Position numbers and translations under genes: made by a program. Source: Myxococcaceae bacterium (lineage in GTDB: Bacteria > Myxococcota_A > Polyangia > Polyangiales > Ga0077539). From it: 64,000 nt of DNA. Below the pieces are notes generated by a model. That model did not search any database, was not told where the DNA came from, and was given only the letters and a program-made list of their open reading frames with translations. Below are positions 50,310 to 59,232 of the stretch, one piece after another. The DNA lies in the NCBI GenBank assembly GCA_004297725.1, contig SCUS01000084.1:1-64000 (forward strand), in the 5' to 3' direction. Numbering within the stretch: the first letter of the stretch is position 1; every line of letters starts with the position of its first letter.

Positions 50310-51704
50310 TCACACCGGCTCGTCGTCCCCTTCGATCTCCTCGCCCGCCGTCGAGCCGTCGCGCTCCTCGGCGAGCCGCCGGTAGATGGTGCGCGTCGCG
50401 ATGCCCAGGAGCTGCGCCGTGAGCCGCTTGTCGCCGTGGGTCACCCGCAGCGTCTCCCGGATCACCATCCGCTCGATCTCCTCCAGCGGCGTCCCGATGG
50501 GGACCACCAGCTCGGAGCGCGCCTGCTCGCTCTCCACCACGCTCTTCGGGAAGTCCCCCACGTCGAGGGTTCCGCTTCGGGAGAGCACCACCGCGCGCTC
50601 GATGGTGTTCTCCAGCTCGCGCACGTTACCCGGCCAGGTATAGCGGGTGAGCTTCTCCATCGCCGCGGGCGACACGGTGAAGGGCCCCTTGCCGTTGCGC
50701 TGCCCGAACACCCTCAGGAAGTGCTCGACCAGCATCGGCACGTCCGCGGGGCGGGCCCGCAGCGGAGGCGCCGTGATGGCGATGACGTTGAGCCGGTAGA
50801 AGAGGTCTTCCCGGAAGCGGTTGGCGCCCACCTCCAGGGAGAGGTCGCGGTTGGTGGCCGCCACGACGCGCACGTCCGCCCGCTGCGTGCGCCCCCCGAG
50901 GGGCTCGTACTCGCCCTCCTGCAGCACCCTCAGCAGCTTCACCTGCACCGCCGGGGAGAGCTCGCCGATCTCGTCGAGGAAGAGCGTCCCCCCGCGGGCC
51001 TGGGCGAAGCGACCGTCGCGCTTGGCCACCGCCCCGGTGAAGGCCCCGCGCTCGTAGCCGAACAGCTCCGCCTCCAGGATGCTCTCCGGGATCGCCGCGC
51101 AGTTGACCGCGATGAAGGGCGCCGCCGCCCGCCCCGAGCGCGCGTGGACATAGCGGGCCAGCAGCTCCTTGCCGGTGCCCGACTCGCCCAGGATGAGCAC
51201 CGTCGCCATGGAGGGCGCCGCCTGCCCGGCCACCTCCAGCACCTGCCGCAGCGCGGGCGAGGTGCCGACGATCTCCCGCTTTCGCAGCGCGGAGATCTCC
51301 TCCCGCAGCACCCGGTTCTCGGCCACCAGCGAGGCCTTCTCCGCGGCCTTGGCCACGCTCTTCACGATCTGCACCCGCTTCAGCGGCTTCTCGACGAAGT
51401 CGTACGCGCCCCCGCGCATCGCCTCCACCGCGGTCTCCACGGTGCCGTACGCGGTCATCACGATGACCTCCGTCTCCGGCGCCACGGTCTTCACGGCCTT
51501 GAGCAGGTCGATGCCCGAGGCCCCGGGCATCATCAGGTCGGTGACCAGCACCTCCACCCGCTGGCGCCGCAGCATGTCGAGCGCGGTCTTGGCGTCCGGC
51601 GCCGTGGACACCCGGTACCCCTCCCTGGAGAGCAGCCGCTCCAGGGATTCAAGGTTCGACCGATCGTCCTCCACCACCAGCACCGAGGTCTCGCTAGCAT
51701 TCAC
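50310..51704 (-). CDS. Sigma-54-dependent response regulator (NtrC family)
   Basis: 464 residues from a GTG at 51704. Receiver domain about 5-120: acidic pair Asp13-Asp14, phospho-acceptor Asp56 (LVTDLMMPG) and Lys in FVEKPLK. AAA+ domain about 140-375: Walker A GESGTGKE, sigma-54 contact loop GAFTGA, and Walker [14 protein letters not shown]-terminal Fis-type helix-turn-helix ends [18 protein letters not shown]. Phosphorylation by a sensor kinase should drive open-complex formation at sigma-54 promoters. No cognate kinase is adjacent. It diverges from the PPC-like lipoprotein gene (122 bp between). Confidence 0.93.
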   Translation of the reverse strand: MNASETSVLVVEDDRSNLESLERLLSREGYRVSTAPDAKTALDMLRRQRVEVLVTDLMMPGASGIDLLKAVKTVAPETEVIVMTAYGTVETAVEAMRGGAYDFVEKPLKRVQIVKSVAKAAEKASLVAENRVLREEISALRKREIVGTSPALRQVLEVAGQAAPSMATVLILGESGTGKELLARYVHARSGRAAAPFIAVNCAAIPESILEAELFGYERGAFTGAVAKRDGRFAQARGGTLFLDEIGELSPAVQVKLLRVLQEGEYEPLGGRTQRADVRVVAATNRDLSLEVGANRFREDLFYRLNVIAITAPPLRARPADVPMLVEHFLRVFGQRNGKGPFTVSPAAMEKLTRYTWPGNVRELENTIERAVVLSRSGTLDVGDFPKSVVESEQARSELVVPIGTPLEEIERMVIRETLRVTHGDKRLTAQLLGIATRTIYRRLAEERDGSTAGEEIEGDDEPV

Positions 51705-51826
51705 GGGGCGCAGCGTAGCCCTGAGCGCCGTCCGCCGCGACCTCCGCGCCTCATCTCCCGGCGGGGAGTTCCGGTGTACATAGGGCGTCGAAGGTTTCTT
51801 GAAGGCGGCGCGCGAGGAGATGGCCG

Positions 51827-53848
51827 ATGCTTCCATGGCGTGGGTGGGTCCTGGGTTTGCTGGTCGGCTCGCTGAGCGCCTGCGGCTCCACGCTGCTCGT
51901 GCTGCCTCCGGTCGACGCCGGCGAGGATGCCCTCGGCCCCGATGCAGCCCCCGACGGCGCCCTTCCCGACGACGCGGAGATCAGCCCCGACGCGGACGGC
52001 CCCCTCGACGCGACGGCCACCCCCGACCTGCCCGAGGGCCCTGACGCCTTCCCCTCCGACGAGCCCCTGCTCGACTCCGGCACCGACGCGGGTCCCCCCT
52101 CCGAGCTCCCCACCGACGCGCCCGCTCCCCTCGACCTCCCTGCGACCTCGGACGCCCCTGCCGAAGACCTCCCCACCGCGGATGTCCCTTCCGTAGACGT
52201 CCCCTCCGTGGACGCCCCTCCGTCCTGCCCCAACGGGCTGACCGACCGCTGTCCCGCGAGCTTCCCCGGCACCTGCGCCAATCTCTCCGACGGCGCTGCC
52301 CACGCGGTGACCTTCGGCGGGCTCACCACCGGCCTGCCCGCGAGCTGCGAGGGGACCATGACGGCCGCCGGCCCCGACGGCGTGGTGCCGCTCACCATCA
52401 CCACCCCGAGCGACGTGGTCGTCACCGCGAGGCCCACCGGAGGCGACGCGGTGGTGCTCACCCTCAGCCCCGCCTCCGGGTGCGGCCAGCGCGCCGAAGA
52501 ACTCCGCTGCTCCAACAGCAGCGCCTCGAGCTCCGGCGGCGTGGCCACCCTGCGCGCCAGCACCCTCGGCCCCGGCACCTACGCCGTCACGGTCTCCGCC
52601 ATGCGAGGCAGCCCGGCGATCGTCCAGGCCATGATCACCCCTGCGCGCCCTCGCTCCCGCGGCGACGTGTGCCCTGGCGTGGTGGTCACCCCCGACGGCG
52701 TGCCCGTCTCGCTCTCCACCGCGGGCTTCGCCGGGGAGGCCGACCACGGCACCTCCTGCGGCTCCAACGGCAGCTCCGCGGGCTGGGTCGACTCGGTCTT
52801 CTCGTACACCCTCACCACCGCGAGAGACGTGACCCTCTCCGTGAGCGCCACCGGCTCCGGCGATGTCGCCCTCGCGGTGGAGTCCACCTGCGGCGTCCGC
52901 ATGAGCGCCGTGCCCGGCTGCGTCACCGGCAACCCCGCCCGGAGGATCATCCGCAACCAGCAGCCCGGCACCTACTACGCCGTCGTCGAGCACCGCAGCG
53001 CGGGCGCCGCGGGCCGCACGCTCGTCACCTCGCTGACCACCGCCGCCCCGACGCTCCCCGGCCGGGCCGACACCTGCCCCGGCCTGCCGCTCTCCCCGTC
53101 GATGCCCTCGCAGGCGGATGTCGCCGGGCTCACCGCAGGCTCCGCGGCGCTGAGCTGCTTCACCACCTCTCGCGCCGACGCGGTGTTCGGCTTTACCGCA
53201 CCGGGTATGGGCTCGGACGTGCTGGTGAACGTCTCGGGCCCCAGCGGATCACGGGTGGGCTACACCCTCCAGTCGCCCTGCGGCGGCGCCGCGGTGGGCG
53301 GCTGCACCGGCCCTGCGGCGAGCGTGTGGCGGAGGTTCCAGGGGCTGACGCCGGGGCAGGTGTACAGCCTGGTGGCCGGCACCGAGGCGATGTCGGGCAA
53401 CGTCAGCGCGCTGTACCTCACGGTCCCCTCGGCGGCGGCGACGGCGGTGTCGGGCAACGAGACCTGCGACACCCGGCGCACCATCCCGGCCACCGGGGGA
53501 GTCTTCCGCGGCAACTCCTCGAGCGCCCGGCAGGTGATCGCCGCGCCTCCCTGCGGCGGCCTCGGCTGCGCGGGCGGCCGGGCGGTGTACTTCCAGCTCG
53601 CGCTGCCCTCGCGGAGCCGGGTGATCGCCAACACCCTCGGCTCGGGCTTCGACACCATCCTCACGGTGAACTCCGGATCGAGCTGCCCGGGCCGCCCGGT
53701 GGCCAACGGCTGCAACGACGACAACGTCGGCCAGGCCTCGCAGGTGGACGTCACCCTCGACGCCGGAACCTACTTCCTCGTGGTGCAGGGCTGCGGCTTC
53801 GGCCGCGGGGGCGACTACACCCTCGACGTGGCGGTGGTCGCTCCCTGA
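51827..53848 (+). CDS. Large surface lipoprotein with Asp/Pro tether and PPC-like repeats
   Basis: 673 residues. The signal ends GSLSAC. An Asp/Pro/Ala tether of about 100 residues follows (DAGEDALGPDAAPDGALPDD and similar). The rest is made of about four beta-sandwich repeats with Cys pairs, each with phrases such as LGPGTYAVTVSAM, QQPGTYYAVVEHRS, LTPGQVYSLVAG and LDAGTYFLVVQGCG. These are the hallmark of bacterial pre-peptidase C-terminal (PPC)-like domains. A role in surface binding is likely; no catalytic residues are seen. Confidence 0.8.
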   Translation: MLPWRGWVLGLLVGSLSACGSTLLVLPPVDAGEDALGPDAAPDGALPDDAEISPDADGPLDATATPDLPEGPDAFPSDEPLLDSGTDAGPPSELPTDAPAPLDLPATSDAPAEDLPTADVPSVDVPSVDAPPSCPNGLTDRCPASFPGTCANLSDGAAHAVTFGGLTTGLPASCEGTMTAAGPDGVVPLTITTPSDVVVTARPTGGDAVVLTLSPASGCGQRAEELRCSNSSASSSGGVATLRASTLGPGTYAVTVSAMRGSPAIVQAMITPARPRSRGDVCPGVVVTPDGVPVSLSTAGFAGEADHGTSCGSNGSSAGWVDSVFSYTLTTARDVTLSVSATGSGDVALAVESTCGVRMSAVPGCVTGNPARRIIRNQQPGTYYAVVEHRSAGAAGRTLVTSLTTAAPTLPGRADTCPGLPLSPSMPSQADVAGLTAGSAALSCFTTSRADAVFGFTAPGMGSDVLVNVSGPSGSRVGYTLQSPCGGAAVGGCTGPAASVWRRFQGLTPGQVYSLVAGTEAMSGNVSALYLTVPSAAATAVSGNETCDTRRTIPATGGVFRGNSSSARQVIAAPPCGGLGCAGGRAVYFQLALPSRSRVIANTLGSGFDTILTVNSGSSCPGRPVANGCNDDNVGQASQVDVTLDAGTYFLVVQGCGFGRGGDYTLDVAVVAP

Positions 53849-53867
53849 GCGCCGCCGCGGGGCTTCG

Positions 53868-54737
53868 CTACGGGATGATGGGACCCGCGTCGGCCGGGGG
53901 CCCCGGCGGTCGCACGGCGGAGGGGGGCAGCGGGGAGAGCGCGAAGTCCTGCCGGGCGGTGGCGCCCGCGGTGACGGTGACGGTGGCGTCGACGGGGCCT
54001 ACGCCGGGAAACCAGGCGTGCATGGTGTGGGTGCCCACCGGGACCCCATCGACCCGGTAGTGCCCCTCTCGGTCGGTCTGGTCATAGAACCAGTTGGGCG
54101 TGACCACGAGCGGGGTCTGCATCCACCGCGGGAAGAGCACCGAGTGGATGATGTACCGGCCGGGGCGGCTCAGGTGCTTCTCCTGATCCTCGTTGGGCAT
54201 GAGCATCTGGGCGATGGTGGCGCCCATGCCGTCGACCTTGGTGAGGTGGTGGGCGTCCGTCGAGGCGTGCAGCACCAGCACGTCGTTGAGGCTCATCGCC
54301 ATGATGCGCGGCTCGATGGAGCAGTCGTGGAAGGTGACGTGGCGACGGCGCGGCCGCGGGGGCGTCGTGGAGTGCGCGTCGACGGTGACGAGCGCCTCGG
54401 GCAGGAGACCCGGTGCGGTGATGCCGAAGGGGTTGGCGTAGTAGCCGCGGGCGCTCTCGGCGCAGCCGCGCATCCGGGAGACGTCATCGTCGATCACCAC
54501 GGGCTGCGGCGCAGGAACGCTCCCGGTGAGGCGCACGAAGCCCTCGACGGCGCCGGTCGCCCCGGCGGGCGCGGGCGTCTCCGGATGCGCCGTCGCAGCG
54601 TCCGCAGAGACCGACGGGGTCGGGCGCGAGGGCTCCGGGGTGGGGCGGTTGCACCCGGGCAGCGCCAACCAGGTTGACAGCGCGGCCGCGGCGGCGAGGC
54701 GGAAGGGGCGGAGGTCGTGGGCGATCGGGTGGGTCAT
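53868..54737 (-). CDS. Lipoprotein with cupredoxin-like and carboxypeptidase-regulatory-like domains
   Basis: About 289 residues; starts at ATG 54737 or six codons earlier at 54755. The signal ends WLALPGC. A tether (PTPEPSRPTPSVSADA) is followed by a domain with His and Cys in RRRHVTFHDCSIEPRIM and STDAHHLTKV, possible copper ligands in a cupredoxin-like fold. It continues with HYRVDGVPVGTHTMHAWFPG, a carboxypeptidase-regulatory-like beta segment. Similar proteins accompany redox enzymes of the envelope, but no partner is visible. Domain calls are by eye. Confidence 0.6.
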   Translation of the reverse strand: MTHPIAHDLRPFRLAAAAALSTWLALPGCNRPTPEPSRPTPSVSADAATAHPETPAPAGATGAVEGFVRLTGSVPAPQPVVIDDDVSRMRGCAESARGYYANPFGITAPGLLPEALVTVDAHSTTPPRPRRRHVTFHDCSIEPRIMAMSLNDVLVLHASTDAHHLTKVDGMGATIAQMLMPNEDQEKHLSRPGRYIIHSVLFPRWMQTPLVVTPNWFYDQTDREGHYRVDGVPVGTHTMHAWFPGVGPVDATVTVTAGATARQDFALSPLPPSAVRPPGPPADAGPIIP

Positions 54738-54892
54738 GGGATGGGGGTGTTCCATGGAGTGTGCCGGAGGAGGGGGCGGCAGTGCGAGGGGATCGTTGCG
54801 GGAGGCCGGTCGTGCGAGGGAGCGGAGCCCCGGGGCACCCCTGAATGTGTCCGCCCTGGTAGCCCTTCTGTTAGACCCGCGCGAGACCCCGC

Positions 54893-56194
54893 ATGGACAC
54901 ACCTCACCTCTCGTTGCTGGCCCGCCTCACCACGATCGGCGTCGCGCTCTCCCTGACCGCCTGCGGGGCGCGCACGTCGCTCCGCGGCGAGGCCGCCGAC
55001 CAGCTCCCCGATGCCGCTCCCCTCGACGCGCCCGCCGTCGACACCCCGCTCGTCGACACCCCCGCCGCGACCGACGTCTTCGTCAGGCCCGATGTGCCTC
55101 CCGCGCCCGACGTGCCCATCCCCACGGACATCGTGGGCCTCGCCGCAGGCGGATCGCACACCTGCGCGCTGCGCTCCTCCGGGGTCGTCGTGTGCTGGGG
55201 CTCCAACCGCTCCGGGCAGCTCGGCGATGGCTCGCGGGAGCCCCGCCGCCCCTCCCCCGTCGCCGTGACGGGCGTGACCGACGCCGTCGCCATCGCCGCG
55301 GGCGAGCAGCACTCCTGCGCGGTGCGCCGCGACGGGCAGGTGCTCTGCTGGGGCAACGGCCAGAGCGGCGAGCTCGGCGACGGACGGAGGGGCAGTCGCG
55401 CCACGCCCGCGCTGGTGCGCAACCTCACGGAGGCGGTGGAGGTCGCCGCCGGCCGCAACCACACCTGCGCCCGCCGCCGTGACGGGCAGGTGTGGTGCTG
55501 GGGGTCGAACGGCTCGGGGGAGCTCGGCCGTGTCGCCACCGGCGGCATCAGCCTGATCCCCGTCGTGGCCGGCGTCCCCAACGACTCCTTGCAGCTCGTG
55601 GCGGGCCTCGGCCACACGTGCTCGCGCTCGAGCTCGCGCACCGGCCTGGTGCTGTGCTGGGGCCGCAACTTCGAGGGCCAGCTCGGCAACGGCCTCACCG
55701 AGGTGCTTCGGAGCCCCGAGGCGAGCCCCGTCGCCGGGCTCAACAGCGTGGAGGAGATCACCGCGGGTCAGGCCCACACCTGCGCGCGTCGCAGCACCGG
55801 GGAGGTGCGCTGCTGGGGCTTCAACGCCAACGGCCAGCTCGGCGACGGCACGCGGTCGCTGCGTGCGCAGGCGACGAGCGTGCGCGACCTCACCGACGCC
55901 GCGGGCATCGCGGCCGGGGCCAACCACACCTGCGCGCGCGTCGCGGGTGGACAGGTGTTCTGCTGGGGCAGCAACGGGGTCGGCCAGTTCGGCGACGGCT
56001 CGCGCACCGACGCGCTCGTGCCCACACCCACGCGGAACCTCCCCGACGCGGACGAGGTCGTCGCGGGGCTCACCCACACCTGCGCGCGCCGCACCAACGG
56101 TCAGGTGCTGTGCTGGGGCCACAACGAGGAGGGACAGCTCGGCGACGGCACCACCGAGCGCAGGCTCGTCCCGACGCCCGTGCTCGGGCTGTAG
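54893..56194 (+). CDS. RCC1-repeat lipoprotein
   Basis: 433 residues. The signal ends LSLTAC. A short Asp/Pro tether (DAPAVDTPLVDTPAATDV) precedes seven RCC1 blades, each with HTCA...CWG and GQLGDG-type phrases (SGQLGDGS, SGELGDGR, EGQLGNGL, NGQLGDGT, VGQFGDGS, EGQLGDGT). Seven blades would close a full beta-propeller on the cell surface. Each blade carries a Cys pair, probably disulfide-bonded. The domain mediates binding in known cases. It diverges from the cupredoxin-like lipoprotein gene (155 bp between). Confidence 0.9.
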   Translation: MDTPHLSLLARLTTIGVALSLTACGARTSLRGEAADQLPDAAPLDAPAVDTPLVDTPAATDVFVRPDVPPAPDVPIPTDIVGLAAGGSHTCALRSSGVVVCWGSNRSGQLGDGSREPRRPSPVAVTGVTDAVAIAAGEQHSCAVRRDGQVLCWGNGQSGELGDGRRGSRATPALVRNLTEAVEVAAGRNHTCARRRDGQVWCWGSNGSGELGRVATGGISLIPVVAGVPNDSLQLVAGLGHTCSRSSSRTGLVLCWGRNFEGQLGNGLTEVLRSPEASPVAGLNSVEEITAGQAHTCARRSTGEVRCWGFNANGQLGDGTRSLRAQATSVRDLTDAAGIAAGANHTCARVAGGQVFCWGSNGVGQFGDGSRTDALVPTPTRNLPDADEVVAGLTHTCARRTNGQVLCWGHNEEGQLGDGTTERRLVPTPVLGL

Positions 56195-56297
56195 CCGCGA
56201 CGGAGGGGGTGCGCCGGAGCGCGCCGTGTCGAGAGCCCGCGATTGTTACACCGGTCGGTATGATCGCCCCGCGGCGCTTCGACTACGCTCCGGCGCG

Positions 56298-57338
56298 ATG
56301 AACACTCCTGTCGACGTCTCCGTCGCGATCGACCCTGGGCCCCGCGACGTCCTCGCTCCGGTCGCCGAGCTGCTCGCTCCCGGGACGCTCGGGTTCCTCC
56401 CCGACGGCAACCTGCTCGTGATGGAGCGGCGCGGCGGCGCCAACGGCGTGGTCGCCCGCGAGTATGCGCCGGGCGGCGCCGGGCCGTGGAGCGAGGTGCG
56501 CTCGGTGCCTCTCAAGGGCGTCCGCGGCAGCCCCATCGGCTGCGCCGTCAGCGCCGACGGGGCCCTGCTCGCCGCCGGCCAGAAGACCGCCCGGGTCTAC
56601 GCCTGGCCCTCGGGGTCCATGGTCGCGTCGCTGCCGGGGGTGCGCTACCAGCTCGAACGCAGCTCGCTGGGGTTCTCGCCGAGCGGCGCGCGCGTCGCGG
56701 TGGCCGACGGCGGGTACGTCTCCCCGCGCAACCGCGCCGTCACGGTCTGCGACGGCTCCACCGGGGCGAAGCTCGCGGCGATCAAGACCGACGAGTGGAG
56801 CTTCCAATGGGCGGCGATGCCCGACGAGTCGACGGTGCTCACCCTCGGCCTCGCGCACGACTGGGTGTCCGGTGACGACGAGACCGACGGCCAGCGCGTT
56901 CTCGGCTGCTACGACGTCGCCAGCGGCGCGGTGCGCTGGCGGCGGACGCTGCGCGCCGATCAGTGGCCGGGCGTCGACCGCGCGACGGGCCGCGTCTGGG
57001 TCGCGGGCGACGAGGGTCCGTACGCCACGAAGCACCTGCTGGCGCTCTCCCTCGCCGACGGGGCGGTGCTGCGCACCGTGGGCTTCGGCGACGACTGGCG
57101 CCCCGGCACCGCGGCGCCGGCCGTGGTGGGGCCGTCGACGCTCGCGCTCCCCGTGAGCTCGTACAAGCACGGCGCGACGCGCTACGTGGTCGCCGACGTC
57201 GAGCGCGGCCGCGTGATCGCCGAGCTGGGGCACGGCGGCGCGCGGCTGGGTGGGGTCTTCCCCCTGACGGCGCACGCCGACACCCGGCGCGTAGCCGCCG
57301 AGGTCGACAGCTTCACCCTCGTCTGGCAGCTGCCGTAG
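56298..57338 (+). CDS. Cytosolic WD40-like beta-propeller protein
   Basis: 346 residues without signal peptide. Repeating strands such as LGFLPDGNLLVMERRG, IGCAVSADGALLAAGQKTAR, LGFSPSGARVAVADGG and WAAMPDESTVLTLGLAHD give a six- or seven-bladed propeller of WD40/YVTN type. It probably binds another protein or a ligand; no enzyme motif is seen. The ATG at 56298 follows the RCC1 gene by 103 bp. A 430-bp imperfect palindrome starts right at its stop. Confidence 0.65.
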   Translation: MNTPVDVSVAIDPGPRDVLAPVAELLAPGTLGFLPDGNLLVMERRGGANGVVAREYAPGGAGPWSEVRSVPLKGVRGSPIGCAVSADGALLAAGQKTARVYAWPSGSMVASLPGVRYQLERSSLGFSPSGARVAVADGGYVSPRNRAVTVCDGSTGAKLAAIKTDEWSFQWAAMPDESTVLTLGLAHDWVSGDDETDGQRVLGCYDVASGAVRWRRTLRADQWPGVDRATGRVWVAGDEGPYATKHLLALSLADGAVLRTVGFGDDWRPGTAAPAVVGPSTLALPVSSYKHGATRYVVADVERGRVIAELGHGGARLGGVFPLTAHADTRRVAAEVDSFTLVWQLP

Positions 57339-57767
57339 TACCTCGCCACAGGGGACCTGAAGGGTTGAGACGGTCGCGGGCTCCGCGCGCGGAGAGAGAA
57401 GAACCGCAAGGGTCGCAACGGTCGCAAGGGCTCGAAGGCATGGGCCGTGGGACGCTCGCGCTCTTCGCCGCGTCGCCCCTTCAGGGCCACCACCCCCTCT
57501 CAAGGTCTCAAGGGACACTTTGATCGTCGGTCACACCACTCAGGCCTGGGGTACGGCGTGGGGCCTCTGCATCGTCGTGCAGCGCCTGACCCCAGGCAGG
57601 AGTGGTCCAAGGTGTCCCTTGAGACCTTGAGAGGGAGAGCCCTTCAGGGCCCGACGATCTGCTCTTCCTCCTCCCTTGTGGCCCTAAGCGACCCTTGCGG
57701 TTCTGCTCTCTCCGCGCATGGAGCGCGACCGCCTCAACCCTTCAAGTCCCCTGTGGAAAGGTACCAG
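57338..57767. repeat. Long imperfect palindrome 3 filling the gene-free stretch 57339-57776
   Basis: The left side and the reverse complement of the right side match in long blocks with interruptions: CACAGGGGACCTGAAGGGTT (left, about 57349) against CACAGGGGACTTGAAGGGTT (right), GAACCGCAAGGGTCGC in both, and CTCTCAAGGTCTCAAGGGAC (57499-57518) against its complement (about 57615-57634). The centre is CTGCATCGTCGTGCAG (57568-57583). No gene is seen in the gap. It lies between convergent genes. The arms share no core with palindromes 1 and 2. Confidence 0.8.
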
Positions 57768-57776
57768 GTGCGAGGC

Positions 57777-59156
57777 CTACGCCCCGGCGGGGCCCGCGGC
57801 CTTCGCGACGAGCTCGCGGTGCTTCTGCGGCGAGCGCAGCGCCTGGTAGCGCAGCACCTTGTCGCGGATCAGCGGGCGCACCCGGAAGGCCTCCGCCGCC
57901 GGGTCGCGGATGGAGGGCTCGCGCTCGAACCAGTCCTGCACCGGGGCCACGAGCTCCTCGGGGAAGAGCCGCGCGAGGGTGTCCTCGTTGACCACGTCGA
58001 GGTAGCAGACGCGCACGAACCAGCCCTGCTCCGTCGGGGTCATCCAGCGCGTCGTGCGGTCGTGGAACTTCTTCAGGAACAGCGCCGAGTCGGCCCCCTC
58101 GCGACCCGCCTCGTCGAGCACCAGGCTGAGCAGGTAGGGGAAGCCCTGCGTGGCCTCGAAGAGGGCCTCGCGGCGCTCCGGCGGCACCTCCGCGCGCTCC
58201 AGCATGGCGAGCGCCGTGGCCCGGTCGAAGGGCGCGAGGCGCACCTGCGCGGCGACGTAGCGCTGGCAGTGCTGCGCCCACGAGGGGCTCATCGCGTCGA
58301 GGTCGTCGCGCCCGGCGATCACCAGCACCGTCTTGAAGGGCGCCCTCGCCAGCCTGGGAATCAGCGCCCCCACCAGGAACTCCTCCAGCGTCGGCGCCAG
58401 CGCCTCGAAGTCGTCGACGACCAGCAGCAGGTCGTTGGTGTGCGGTCCGATGGGGTCGTGCGTGATGCGGTGCCAGTCGTCCTTGCGGTAGCCGCGCAGG
58501 GCCGCCGAGAGGTCCGTGAGCATCGCGTCGGCGGTGACGCCGTAGAGGTCGCCTCGCACCCGGTTGTGGAAGGTCACTCCCAGCAGGTCGCGCAGCGGAC
58601 CGGGCAGCCGCGTCGACTGCCGCAGCGGAGCGAGGGTCTCCAGCAGGTCCCACGCCGCGTCGAGCGTCGCGCTCACGTTCGTCTCGGAGAGCCCGATGGC
58701 CCTCACGTCGAGGTAGCCGCGGGTCCTGGGCACCGTCTCGTTGAGCCGGTGGCCCGCCCGCAGCAGCGCCACGGCGACCTTCTTCACGTCGTCCCGGGCG
58801 CTCCCGAGCTCCTCGGCCACCTCGTCGAGGAGGGCGCGGTGCGCGGCCGCCACGCGGCGCACCTGGGGGAAGTAGTCCGCCTCGGGGCGCGCCGGGGCCT
58901 CCAGGCTGCGCGGCATGAGCTGGTCGAGCAGCGCGAAGAAGTCCCCCACCGAGGAGCGGTTGGAGCCGTCCACCCGCAGCCGCAGGTAGCCAAGCGCCTC
59001 CGGGTCGGCCGCGGCCAGCGCGTCGTCGATGAAGAACGACTTGCCCACGCCCCCCGGCCCGCTCACCCCGACGATGGACACCTGCGTCGGCGGGCGAGCG
59101 ACCACCGCCGTGAGCTGCGCGACCTCGGAGCGGTGGATGGTGTCCATGACGCTCAT
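57777..59156 (-). CDS. AAA-type ATPase of unknown process
   Basis: 459 residues. Walker A is VGVSGPGGVGKSFF at about 31-44, Walker B is LLLVVDDFEAL, and a sensor-like LVIAGRDDL follows. The order resembles STAND/Orc-type P-loop proteins that use a single ATPase domain followed by helical repeats. The final 120 residues (FLKKFHDRTTRWMTPTEQGW onward) are a helical winged-helix-like region. No transmembrane segment. The start at 59156 is preferred over 59147. It lies 76 bp downstream of the hybrid kinase gene on the same strand, so the two may be linked. Confidence 0.75.
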   Translation of the reverse strand: MSVMDTIHRSEVAQLTAVVARPPTQVSIVGVSGPGGVGKSFFIDDALAAADPEALGYLRLRVDGSNRSSVGDFFALLDQLMPRSLEAPARPEADYFPQVRRVAAAHRALLDEVAEELGSARDDVKKVAVALLRAGHRLNETVPRTRGYLDVRAIGLSETNVSATLDAAWDLLETLAPLRQSTRLPGPLRDLLGVTFHNRVRGDLYGVTADAMLTDLSAALRGYRKDDWHRITHDPIGPHTNDLLLVVDDFEALAPTLEEFLVGALIPRLARAPFKTVLVIAGRDDLDAMSPSWAQHCQRYVAAQVRLAPFDRATALAMLERAEVPPERREALFEATQGFPYLLSLVLDEAGREGADSALFLKKFHDRTTRWMTPTEQGWFVRVCYLDVVNEDTLARLFPEELVAPVQDWFEREPSIRDPAAEAFRVRPLIRDKVLRYQALRSPQKHRELVAKAAGPAGA

Positions 59157-59232
59157 CGTGCCACGGCCGTCGTGGACGCCATCGATCGCTCCGTCGGTTG
59201 CGGGTCCCGCCGACACGGGTGAGCGGAGGCCG

